A stretch of DNA of 31,099 nt. Origin: an uncultured Eggerthellaceae bacterium. GTDB lineage: Bacteria > Actinomycetota > Coriobacteriia > Coriobacteriales > Eggerthellaceae. Shown piece by piece: positions 1 to 7,489 of the stretch. Location: the NCBI GenBank assembly GCA_949450265.1, contig CASTMW010000004.1, positions 1-31,099 on the forward strand. The letters are read 5' to 3'. Each line of letters opens with the position of its first letter. Position 1 is the stretch's first letter. The notes under the pieces are model-generated. The model made no database searches. It was not told the DNA's origin and worked only from the letters and a program-made list of their open reading frames with translations. Both the position numbers and the translations under genes were made by a program.

Positions 1-70
1 ATCTATTTTGCGTCTCGTCCCTTCCTCCGCTGAACACCACTCAAAAAAAACCTGCGCCACAATGCGTATG

Positions 71-147
71 CCAAATGCCTGTTTCGAAATATCTACCCCA
101 AATGCCTATACCGATATACTTTTCCCAAACATCTCTGCCAAATGACT
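71..147. repeat. Iteron-like CCAAATGCCT repeats
   Basis: CCAAATGCCT occurs exactly at 71-80 and 98-107. Variants CCAAACATCT and CCAAATGACT follow at 125-134 and 138-147. The first three copies are spaced exactly 27 bp apart and the fourth 13 bp later. Units 71-97 and 98-124 also share bases after the core (about 19 of 27 identical). The array runs directly into the first parS palindrome. It could be a protein-binding array or a remnant of the origin region; no function is proven. Confidence 0.45.
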
Positions 148-181
148 GCAAAAAATGTTTCACGTGAAACATTTTTTGCAG
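146..181. promoter_or_regulatory. parS: parS site 1 within a 36-bp perfect palindrome
   Basis: TGTTTCACGTGAAACA at 156-171 matches the conserved 16-bp ParB-binding parS site exactly. Here the symmetry extends to a perfect 36-bp palindrome from 146 to 181, because an A6 run and a CTGC arm on the left are mirrored on the right. ParB loads at such sites to build the ParABS segregation complex, and they cluster near the replication origin. The A/T-rich arms could also form a hairpin in RNA, so a secondary terminator role is possible. Confidence 0.9.
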
Positions 182-228
182 CTTTTCCCATTGATTTTTA
201 TGCATTGTTCCTTGTTCGGCGCTCCTAT

Positions 229-244
229 TGTTTCACGTGAAACA
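229..244. promoter_or_regulatory. parS: parS site 2
   Basis: A second exact TGTTTCACGTGAAACA lies 73 bp downstream of the first parS core. Outside the core the symmetry ends quickly, unlike site 1. Two exact copies within 90 bp of non-coding DNA make chance occurrence very unlikely. Confidence 0.9.
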
Positions 245-348
245 TTCGTACGCTCATTGGGAATCGCATCGAGGCATCACCACACCACAGAATAGTGACG
301 AAGTGCCCAGATGGCTCCACGCTCTGCCGCACGACAGACTGCTACACG

Positions 349-354
349 TATAAT
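349..354 (+). promoter_or_regulatory. Probable -10 element of galE
   Basis: TATAAT at 349-354 is a perfect -10 hexamer 134 bp upstream of the galE start. No convincing -35 is seen at 16-18 bp spacing. If used, it gives a leader of about 125 nt and rules out translation from the upstream ATG at 311. Confidence 0.5.
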
Positions 355-487
355 GCGATACGACCTACCCGCATCGCACCCGATGCACTACGATGAACCA
401 CAGCAGAGCACGCAACACTCGCGTCGCATCAAGGCACACAGCATCTCGCGCCCAAGCGCGACTGTACCCAAGGCGAAGGAGAAGCAA

Positions 488-1621
488 ATGACGAACAGAT
501 CGCTTGCGAAGGACCCGCAAGACCTGACGGTGCTGGTCACCGGCGGCGCAGGCTTCATCGGCAGCCACACCGTAGTGGAGCTGCTCGAACGAGGCTTCAA
601 CGTGGTCATCTTCGACGACCTGAGCAATTCCAGCCCGGTGGCGGTCGACCGCGTTCGCCAGATCGTCGGCATCGCAGCAGACGACCCGCGCTTGACCTTC
701 GTGGAAGGCTCCATCCTCGATCGCGCTGCGCTCGAGCAAGTTTTCACGACCTTCCCCATCGACGGGATCATCCACTTTGCCGGTTTCAAAGCGGTCGGCG
801 AATCGGTGGAGAAGCCGCTGGAATACTACTGGAACAACATCGGCGGCACGCTGGTGCTACTGGACGTGGCGAGGCAGTACGGCGTGAAGAACATCGTGTT
901 CAGCTCCAGCGCCACCGTCTACGGCGAGCCCGACGAGATGCCGTTGACCGAGAACGCGCCGAAGCACGACGCCACCAACCCCTATGGCCAGACGAAGAGC
1001 ATGCTAGAGCAGATCCTGACCGACATGTGGGTGGGCGACAACGAATGGAACGTGGTGCTGCTGCGCTATTTCAACCCCATCGGCGCGCACGAGAGCGGCC
1101 TAATCGGCGAGGATCCGAAGGGCATTCCGAACAATCTGCTGCCGTATGTAGCGCAGGTGGCCGTGGGGAAGTTGCCGCAGGTGCGCGTGTTCGGCGACGA
1201 TTATCCCACGCCTGACGGCACCGGCGTGCGCGACTACATCCACGTGGTCGACCTGGCGCGCGGGCACGTGGCGGCGCTGGACTGGATGGGCGGCAAGCTG
1301 GGAACCGATGTGGCCTTGGATCGCTGTTCGCACGCAGGAACGCCTATGACCGACGGCACTCGCAGCGGGGTGGGCGTCTTCAACCTGGGGACCGGCCGCG
1401 GCTCCAGCGTGCTGGACGTAGTACACGCATTCGAGAAGGCGAGCGGCCAGACCATCCCCTACGTCATCGAGCCGCGCCGCGCAGGCGACATCGCCGAGAA
1501 CTACGCCGCCTGCGACAAAGCGCGCGCCGAGCTAGGCTGGCAAGCGGAATACGACCTGGACCGCATGTGCACGGACAGTTGGCGCTGGCAATCCACCAAT
1601 CCCAACGGATACGCCAGCTAA
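488..1621 (+). CDS. galE: UDP-glucose 4-epimerase
   Basis: Interconverts UDP-glucose and UDP-galactose in the cytoplasm, feeding the Leloir pathway and cell-surface glycan synthesis. It is a short-chain dehydrogenase-fold protein of 377 residues. Visible motifs are the NAD-binding GGAGFIG (19-25), the SSSATVYG segment (139-146, catalytic Ser/Thr) and the YxxxK pair Tyr166/Lys170; the Ser-to-Tyr spacing equals that of E. coli GalE. I chose ATG 488 because it follows a GAAGGAG ribosome site and a -10 at 349; the frame is open from 311, but that segment does not look like the family. The protein is longer than the usual ~338 residues, partly through an extension of roughly 25 residues between the RDYIHVVDLA region and the FNLGTG strand. 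It appears monocistronic, with a terminator downstream. Confidence 0.95.
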   Translation: MTNRSLAKDPQDLTVLVTGGAGFIGSHTVVELLERGFNVVIFDDLSNSSPVAVDRVRQIVGIAADDPRLTFVEGSILDRAALEQVFTTFPIDGIIHFAGFKAVGESVEKPLEYYWNNIGGTLVLLDVARQYGVKNIVFSSSATVYGEPDEMPLTENAPKHDATNPYGQTKSMLEQILTDMWVGDNEWNVVLLRYFNPIGAHESGLIGEDPKGIPNNLLPYVAQVAVGKLPQVRVFGDDYPTPDGTGVRDYIHVVDLARGHVAALDWMGGKLGTDVALDRCSHAGTPMTDGTRSGVGVFNLGTGRGSSVLDVVHAFEKASGQTIPYVIEPRRAGDIAENYAACDKARAELGWQAEYDLDRMCTDSWRWQSTNPNGYAS

Positions 1622-1805
1622 GCTACCGATCGCATCACGAGTAGCAAGCGCTTCTGCATCTGGTCGTATCCGATCATCGGGCTGCATGCTCATAGTGCTA
1701 TTCACAGTATCGCCTCGGAACATGGTCTTTGAACAAGAGAACCTCGCTGCACTTTGCCCAACATTCCAAGTTAGAGGTAGTGGAGGGATGGGTCCTGAGC
1801 ACACG

Positions 1806-1840
1806 AACCCGAGCACGAACCTGGACGCAAACCCGAGCAC
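1806..1840. repeat. Short direct repeat AACCCGAGCAC
   Basis: AACCCGAGCAC is present at 1806-1816 and 1830-1840, a 24-bp period, just before the terminator stem. The rest of 1622-1844 shows no convincing gene. The meaning of the repeat is unknown. Confidence 0.5.
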
Positions 1841-1844
1841 AAAA

Positions 1845-1875
1845 CAGAAAGGCCCCGGAATCCGGGGCCTTTCTG
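1845..1875. terminator. Strong rho-independent terminator after galE
   Basis: A perfect 15-bp stem (1845-1859 with 1861-1875, one central base) has a GGCCCCGG core flanked by AAA on the left and TTT on the right. The near-perfect symmetry means it could stop transcription in both directions. It lies 224 bp after the galE stop codon, so galE mRNA would carry a long 3' end unless it stops earlier. Confidence 0.8.
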
Positions 1876-1877
1876 TG

Positions 1878-1978
1878 GGCGGCCAAGCAAGACGAGGAGA
1901 GCTTGCCGCCTCTTCAAAGCAAAAGAGAGGAGGGTCGGAACCTCTGCGGTTCCGATAAAGTTAGAATAGGCTAACTTT
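1878..1978. other. Cluster of three further hairpins
   Basis: Directly after the terminator come three more inverted repeats. GGCGG-CAAGC pairs with GCTTGCCGCC across 1878-1910 (one bulged base, GA-rich loop). TCGGAACC pairs with GGTTCCGA at 1935-1955, an 8-bp perfect stem with a 5-nt loop. AAAGTTAG pairs with CTAACTTT at 1957-1978, an 8-bp perfect stem. The last contains TAGAAT (1962-1967), so it may instead be an operator over a promoter -10. The run could be a small structured RNA or the 5' leader of the mutase gene. No known RNA family is recognised. Confidence 0.45.
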
Positions 1979-2115
1979 CTTCAGGAATCAAGCGCGGAGT
2001 GAGAAAAACGGGCGAACGGTCGCCGGATTCACAAATCCTTCATACGTGCGCGCGTTAGGCACCTGTGCACGCCAGGAAAGCTGGCGACGCATGCGACCTC
2101 TCGGGGTCACCTTGC

Positions 2116-2123
2116 TATAGAAT
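2116..2123 (+). promoter_or_regulatory. Probable -10 region of the phosphohexomutase gene
   Basis: TATAGAAT, preceded by TGC (extended -10 style), lies 41 bp upstream of the start codon at 2165. No good -35 is visible. The position makes translation from the in-frame ATG at 2126 unlikely. Confidence 0.5.
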
Positions 2124-2164
2124 GATTGGGGCTAACGCAAGAGAGCGCGAACGAAGGAGACAGC

Positions 2165-3661
2165 ATGTCCGACATCCATTTCGGCACCGACGGATGGCGC
2201 GCCATCATCGGAGAGGACTTCACCAAAGAGAACCTGCGTCGCGTGATCGGCGCGGCGGCCCACGTGTTCGCGCAAGATGCGGCGGACGCCTCCCATGACA
2301 CGCCGCAGGATATGGCGAAGCTGGGCACGCTCTACGTAGGGCACGACTGCCGCCAGGACGCGCACGCCTATGCGCAGATCGCCGCGGAGGTGGCGGCCGC
2401 CCACGGTTTCCACGTGAAGCTCACGCAGGACTACTGCCCCACGCCAGCGCTTTGCTGGTCGGTGGCGCACGACCCGGATGCGGTCGGCGGCATCATGCTG
2501 ACCAGCAGCCACAATCCTGCCGAGTACCTGGGCGTGAAGCTGCGCATGGCCGACGGCGGCGCCAGCCCCAAGGAGTTCACCGATCGGGTGGAGCTGGCCA
2601 TGGATGCGAATGAGATCAGCCCACTCGACGATGCCGACGCGCCCACGCGCACCATCTGCGAAGCCGTGCACGGCCACGGCAGCGCCACCTGCGCCACAGC
2701 GGGCACGGTGGAAGAGGCAGACCTGATGACCCCCTATCTGGCTGCCCTGCGCACACTGGTGGACGTTGGGGCCATCCGCGCCGCCGGGCTGCGCGTGGTG
2801 GTGGACCCGCTGTACGGCGCCGGACGCCATTACCTGGCCGACCTGCTGCGCGACATGGGCGTGGAGGTCGTGGAGATCAACAACGCCTGCGACCCCACCT
2901 TCGACGGGCTGCACCCCGAGCCCATCCCGCCCTGGGTGGACCGCGGCCTGACGAAGGTGCGCGAGCTGGGCTACGACGCGCTGTTCATCAACGACGGCGA
3001 TGCCGACCGCATCGGCGCAGGCGACAGCCGCGGCAACTTCGTCAATCCGCACCGCATCATCGCCCTGATAACCCAGCACATGGTGGACCGCGGCGCCACC
3101 GGCCGCGTGGTCTCCACCATCACGGCCAGCGCCCTACTGGACCGTCTGTGTCGCAAGCTGGGGCTGGAACTGGTCAGCACGCCGGTCGGCTTCAAGTGGA
3201 TCTACGGCGAGATGGAACGTGGAGGCGTCATGGTGGGCGGCGAAGAATCCGGCGGCATCGGCCTGCCCGAGCACGTGAAGGAGCGTGACGGCCTGCTGAT
3301 GGCGCTGCTGCTGACCGAGATGATGGCGCAGACCGGCAAGGACCTGGGCACGCTGGTCGACGAGATGCTGGACGACCTGGGCCATCTTGAGTTCGCGCGC
3401 CGCGGCCTTACCGTGACCGACGCGCAGATGGAACACTTCCGCACACAGACCATTCCCCACTTCGCGCCCACCGACGTGTGCGGCAAGCAGGTGGTGGGCG
3501 AAGACCGCCGCGACGGCGTGAAGTTCCTGCTGGAAGGCGATGCGTGGGCGATGATGCGCCCGTCAGGCACCGAACCGCTCGTGCGCATCTATGCCGAAGC
3601 GGAAACCACCGACCAGGTGGAAGCGCTGCTGGATTGGGCGCAAGGGGTCGTCGAGCAGTAG
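2165..3661 (+). CDS. Phosphohexomutase (phosphoglucomutase/phosphomannomutase family)
   Basis: A cytoplasmic alpha-D-phosphohexomutase of 498 residues, expected to move phosphate between C1 and C6 of a hexose through a phosphoserine. All four family signatures are visible: TSSHNP with the catalytic Ser115, the Mg-binding DGDADR (277-282), the sugar-binding GGEESGG (about 358-364) and the phosphate-binding RPSGTEP (465-471). The GEESGG form and the length favour phosphoglucomutase/phosphomannomutase over GlmM, which is near 450 residues with GExSGH. Start 2165 follows an AAGGAG ribosome site and gives the typical FGTDGWRA beginning. With galE upstream it suggests glucose-1-phosphate/UDP-sugar supply. 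It converges on the kinase gene with only 10 bp between stop codons. Exact substrate is uncertain. Confidence 0.9.
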   Translation: MSDIHFGTDGWRAIIGEDFTKENLRRVIGAAAHVFAQDAADASHDTPQDMAKLGTLYVGHDCRQDAHAYAQIAAEVAAAHGFHVKLTQDYCPTPALCWSVAHDPDAVGGIMLTSSHNPAEYLGVKLRMADGGASPKEFTDRVELAMDANEISPLDDADAPTRTICEAVHGHGSATCATAGTVEEADLMTPYLAALRTLVDVGAIRAAGLRVVVDPLYGAGRHYLADLLRDMGVEVVEINNACDPTFDGLHPEPIPPWVDRGLTKVRELGYDALFINDGDADRIGAGDSRGNFVNPHRIIALITQHMVDRGATGRVVSTITASALLDRLCRKLGLELVSTPVGFKWIYGEMERGGVMVGGEESGGIGLPEHVKERDGLLMALLLTEMMAQTGKDLGTLVDEMLDDLGHLEFARRGLTVTDAQMEHFRTQTIPHFAPTDVCGKQVVGEDRRDGVKFLLEGDAWAMMRPSGTEPLVRIYAEAETTDQVEALLDWAQGVVEQ

Positions 3662-3671
3662 CTCTTCTTCA

Positions 3672-6008
3672 TCACCACTCGCCCTCTTCAAGGCGCACGC
3701 GGTCGGGCACGTTCATGAACGCCGCCACCACGGCCACCGCACCGCACACCACGGCCGCCACCAGGTTGAACACCAGCAGCGGCGCCGCGATCAGGAACAC
3801 CGTGCTGATGCAGCCGCCGATGATGCACGCAGCCGCCGTCAGGCCACCCAGCACGTCGAACAGCTTCGTGCCGCGTCGGCAGAACAGGCTGAACAGCACC
3901 GCTGCGCCCACCCAGCTGGCCCCGATGATCCACGTGGCCGCGTTCTGAAGCGTCAGCAGCAGCGTCTGCGTGATGGTGACGCCCGCCAGTTCCGCGTTCG
4001 CCGCCGTCAGCGCGCACGCCATGATATCCCACATGGCCAGATCGCCCGTGCCCAGCGACGCGAAGGCAATGGCACCCACCACCGCCATGCCCGACGCGGC
4101 CAGCGCCTCGCGCACATCCAGCACCACGGCCGCCGCCACCGGCGACAGCGCCGCGAATCCCACCGAGCCGCACAACGGCTGCAGCATGACCGCCGTGCAC
4201 GCGCCGTCGCTACGTCGCCCGAAGAACCACCACCATGCACCCGTGGCCACCAGCAACACAAGGCCCAGCGCCCACGCCTGATTGAACATCAGCATGACGC
4301 AGAACGCCGCATACGTGACGGGCATCCCCATGCGCGGCCGCCACACGGACAGCCCCACGAACGCAGCCAGCAGCACCCAGAACACTGCGGGCGCCCCGGA
4401 CAGCAGCCCGAACATGTCGGCCACGTCCAAGCGCATGTTCAGCAGCGATACCGCGCCCACCATGACGCTGCTCAGCCCCGCCAGCGCGCGCATGACGATG
4501 GCGGCACCGCGCTGGCCCAGCCGGTCGATCAGCGGCGTGCCCGGCTCGATGGGCGCACGCTCAGCGCGTTCCTCGCGCGATCCGTCCGCCCGCTGCTCAC
4601 CTTCCACCACCTTCGCCAGCTGCTTCTTGCCCGCCTTCGCATCGCCCAACAGCGGCATCAGCTCGCGCGCGAACTGGCTGATGCTGCCGAAGCGCTCGTC
4701 CATCTCGGGATCCAGCGCCTGGAAGATGATGTCATCCACGTCTTCGCTGATGTCAGCCCAGCACTGCGACGGCAGCACCAGCTCGGCATTCTCGATGGCC
4801 CCTTCGGCCTCGCGCAGCGTGTTCGCGCGGAACGGATTCTTCCCCGAGAGCATCTCGTAGGTCAGACTGGCAAGTGCCCATTCATCGGTACGCACGTCCA
4901 GTGCCTCGCGCCGCATCTGTTCCAGCGGCATGTACCCAATAGTGCCGCCGCCCGTGGTGCCGCGTCCGCTGGCATCCATCAGGGTGGACAGGCCAAAGTC
5001 GGTCACCTTCACCGCGCCCTTGGTGGATACGATCACGTTCTCGGGCTTCACGTCCAGATGCAGCAGATTAGCCGCGTGCGCTACTTCCAATGCATGCGTG
5101 ACCGCGTCGAACACCGCCGCCACCATGTCCAGCGTGATATCGTTCTTCAGGTCGTCCATGATGCGTGCCAGTGTCTTGCCCTGCACGAACTCCATGATGA
5201 CATACACGCTGGAACCATCCACCACGCAGTCATACACGGTCACGATGTTGGGATCGTTCAGGTGTGCGGCCGAGCGCGCCTCCTTCAACCCAGGGATGTT
5301 GTCATAGAAAGCAGGGTCAAGGCTTGCCGCCTGCGAAGCCGCGCGCGCCGTGGCCCGAGGGTCGCGCGCCTTATGGGAAGAAGCCGACCGCCCCAGCACC
5401 GGCAGCACCATGGATTGCCCGTTCGGCGCCGCACTGAGCACGGGCAGCGTGCCATCTTCGCCCAGGGCGCCTTCACCTGCCTCGCGCTCTTCGAGGGGAA
5501 TCAGGTCGTCCTCGTCCAGCTGGATACCCTCACCGTCAACGGCGTCGATCTGAACGGTGCCCGCCCCGCTTATCAGTCCCGGAAGGCCGCCTGCGATGCC
5601 CGCGATATCCCGCGTGTGCACAGCGGGAACGCGCGCCCCTTGAGCCGCCGCACGCCCGGCACCCCGCCCGGCACTCCCAGCGCCCCCGGCCGCGGCGCCG
5701 CCCGCACGCTGCCGCCCGCGCTTCTGCCGCCGCTCGTCGCGCTTGTCCAGGAACGATGGCAGCTCGGGCAGTTCCGCATCATCTTCCACAGCCAGCCCAT
5801 CCGGCAAGATGGCACCAGGGCGCACCGCCGCCGCCTCAGCCGCCTTCTGCCGCGCCTTCTGGATGTCAGAGGCCGAAAGCTGGATCTCCTTGATGGCCAC
5901 ATCGCGCTTGAGCAGCGTGTCGTAGGCGTGCAGCACCGTGGCATACCCGCCACGGCCCGCCGCGCCCATGACGCGGTATCGGTCCAATATGATCTGCTGC
6001 GTGGGCAT
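3672..6008 (-). CDS. Membrane Ser/Thr protein kinase with split N-lobe
   Basis: A 778-residue Hanks-type kinase fused to a multi-pass membrane domain. Visible elements are the Gly-rich loop GAAGRGGYATV (15-25), VAIK with Lys40, the helix-C Glu243 in KEARSAAHLNDPNIV, the catalytic loop HLDVKPEN (317-324), DFG (337-339) and the activation segment GTIGYMPLEQ (355-364). From about residue 500 there are several (roughly eight) hydrophobic segments with no recognised sensor. Two features are odd. Roughly 185 low-complexity Ala/Gly/acidic residues separate Lys40 from helix C, where kinases normally have 10-20. The HRD arginine is Leu (codon 5055-5057) and APE reads PLE. Lys40, Asp319 and Asp337 are kept, so activity is plausible. 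ATG 6008 gives a canonical kinase start; upstream in-frame sequence runs into serS on the other strand. It is divergent from serS; substrates are unknown. Confidence 0.88.
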   Translation of the reverse strand: MPTQQIILDRYRVMGAAGRGGYATVLHAYDTLLKRDVAIKEIQLSASDIQKARQKAAEAAAVRPGAILPDGLAVEDDAELPELPSFLDKRDERRQKRGRQRAGGAAAGGAGSAGRGAGRAAAQGARVPAVHTRDIAGIAGGLPGLISGAGTVQIDAVDGEGIQLDEDDLIPLEEREAGEGALGEDGTLPVLSAAPNGQSMVLPVLGRSASSHKARDPRATARAASQAASLDPAFYDNIPGLKEARSAAHLNDPNIVTVYDCVVDGSSVYVIMEFVQGKTLARIMDDLKNDITLDMVAAVFDAVTHALEVAHAANLLHLDVKPENVIVSTKGAVKVTDFGLSTLMDASGRGTTGGGTIGYMPLEQMRREALDVRTDEWALASLTYEMLSGKNPFRANTLREAEGAIENAELVLPSQCWADISEDVDDIIFQALDPEMDERFGSISQFARELMPLLGDAKAGKKQLAKVVEGEQRADGSREERAERAPIEPGTPLIDRLGQRGAAIVMRALAGLSSVMVGAVSLLNMRLDVADMFGLLSGAPAVFWVLLAAFVGLSVWRPRMGMPVTYAAFCVMLMFNQAWALGLVLLVATGAWWWFFGRRSDGACTAVMLQPLCGSVGFAALSPVAAAVVLDVREALAASGMAVVGAIAFASLGTGDLAMWDIMACALTAANAELAGVTITQTLLLTLQNAATWIIGASWVGAAVLFSLFCRRGTKLFDVLGGLTAAACIIGGCISTVFLIAAPLLVFNLVAAVVCGAVAVVAAFMNVPDRVRLEEGEW

Positions 6009-6161
6009 TCGGAATACGGCCGCCTTTGTGTGTTTGAACTGGGTATACCGGCTGTTTTGTCTGCCGGATATGCTATCACATCGCACGCCTGCGCCCCACT
6101 GGCGCCAAAACGCGCATCCGGCGCACATAACAGCAGCCCCGTCCCCGTGCGATATCTGCGA

Positions 6162-6167
6162 TATACT
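6162..6167 (+). promoter_or_regulatory. Probable -10 element of serS
   Basis: TATACT, 30 bp upstream of the serS ATG, within the 189-bp divergent region shared with the kinase gene. No clear -35 is seen. The implied leader is only about 25 nt, too short for a T-box. Confidence 0.4.
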
Positions 6168-6197
6168 GGACCGAACCATCCGATCTAAGGAGCCAGC

Positions 6198-7478
6198 ATG
6201 CTGGATGTGAAGTTCGTCCGCGAGAACCTTGATGCCGTGACGCAGGCCATGCGCGACCGCAACGCGTCCTTCGACGCCGACGCGTTCAGCCGCCTTGACG
6301 CACAGCGCCGCGAGGCCATCGCCGAAGAGGAACGCCTGCAAGCCGAGCGGAACGCCGCCTCCAAAGAGATCGGCGTCATGATGAAGGAAGGGCGCACCGA
6401 AGAGGCCGAACAGGCCAAGGAACGCGTGCGCGCCCTGAACGAGCAGTTGGACAGCGCCGCCGAACGCCGCACCGTCGCCGACGCGGCCCTGCGCGAGCTG
6501 CTACTGGCCACGCCGAACATGCCGGATGCCAGCACGCCCGTTGGCAAGGACGAGAACGACAACCCCGAAGTGCGCCGCTGGGGCACGCCGCGCACGTTCG
6601 ATTTCCCGGACAAGCCTCACTGGGACCTGGGCTCTGACCTGAGCATCATCGACAGCGAACGAGGTGTGAAGCTGGCCGAGAGCCGCTTCTACGTGCTGGG
6701 CGGCGCCGGTGCCCGCCTGGAGCGCGCGCTGATCAGCTTCATGTTGGACCAGCACACCAGCCGCGGCTACAAGGAATGGTGGGTGCCCGCGCTGGCCAAC
6801 GCCAGCACCCTGACGGGCACGGCCCAGCTGCCGAAGTTCGAAGAGGACCTGTACAAGACCACCGAGGGCCTCTACCTCATCCCCACGGCCGAAGTGCAAC
6901 TGACGAACCTGCACGCTGACGAGATCCTGGATGTGGACCAACTGCCGCTGCGCTACTGCGCCTTCACTCCGTGCTTCCGCGAAGAGGCGGGCAGCGCCGG
7001 GCGCGACACGCGCGGCATCATCCGCGTGCACCAGTTCAGCAAGGTGGAGATGGTGAAGTACACCACGCCCGAGCAGGCGTGGGACGAGCTGGAATCCATG
7101 GTGGCCGACGCCGAGAACATCCTGCAGAAGCTGGAGCTGCCGTATCGCGTGATAACCCTGTGCACGGGCGATATCGGCTTCTCCGCCGCAAAGACCTACG
7201 ATGTTGAAGTGTGGATGCCTAGCTACGAAGGCTACAAGGAGATCAGCAGCTGCTCGTGCTGTACCGACTTCCAGGCGCGCCGCGCAGGCATCCGCTACAA
7301 GGACCCCGAGCACTTCAAGGGCACGCGCCTGCTGTATACCCTGAACGGCAGCGGCTTGGCCGTGGGGCGTTGCATGGCAGCCATCATCGAGAACTACCAG
7401 AACGCCGACGGCACCATAACCGTGCCGCGCGCCCTGGTGCCCTACATGGGCGGACTTGAGGTCATCGGCCCACAGTAG
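6198..7478 (+). CDS. serS: Seryl-tRNA synthetase
   Basis: Charges tRNA-Ser (and tRNA-Sec) with serine using ATP; cytoplasmic class II synthetase. At 426 residues it has family length. The N-terminal ~100 residues form the charged coiled-coil arm that grips the long variable arm of the tRNA. Motif 2 is CFREEAGSAGRDTRG (Arg261) and motif 3 is GLAVGRCMAAIIEN (Arg391). ATG 6198 follows TAAGGAG. A small gap of 11 bp leads into the next gene, so the following three genes may be co-transcribed with serS. Confidence 0.97.
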   Translation: MLDVKFVRENLDAVTQAMRDRNASFDADAFSRLDAQRREAIAEEERLQAERNAASKEIGVMMKEGRTEEAEQAKERVRALNEQLDSAAERRTVADAALRELLLATPNMPDASTPVGKDENDNPEVRRWGTPRTFDFPDKPHWDLGSDLSIIDSERGVKLAESRFYVLGGAGARLERALISFMLDQHTSRGYKEWWVPALANASTLTGTAQLPKFEEDLYKTTEGLYLIPTAEVQLTNLHADEILDVDQLPLRYCAFTPCFREEAGSAGRDTRGIIRVHQFSKVEMVKYTTPEQAWDELESMVADAENILQKLELPYRVITLCTGDIGFSAAKTYDVEVWMPSYEGYKEISSCSCCTDFQARRAGIRYKDPEHFKGTRLLYTLNGSGLAVGRCMAAIIENYQNADGTITVPRALVPYMGGLEVIGPQ

Positions 7479-7489
7479 GGCGCAAGCGC

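Noticed and set aside
311..487. Longer GalE starting at 311
   Set aside because: The extra residues do not resemble the family, and a -10 at 349 and ribosome site at 474-480 favour ATG 488.
2132..3079. 315-codon open frame opposite the mutase gene
   Set aside because: Antisense shadow of a clearly conserved gene.
3591..6188. 865-codon open frame on the plus strand opposite the kinase gene
   Set aside because: It is the antisense shadow of a high-GC gene: Arg/His/Gln-rich, no domains, no ribosome site.
6008..6198. T-box leader for serS
   Set aside because: The likely leader is about 25 nt and no T-box sequence or specifier stem is visible.
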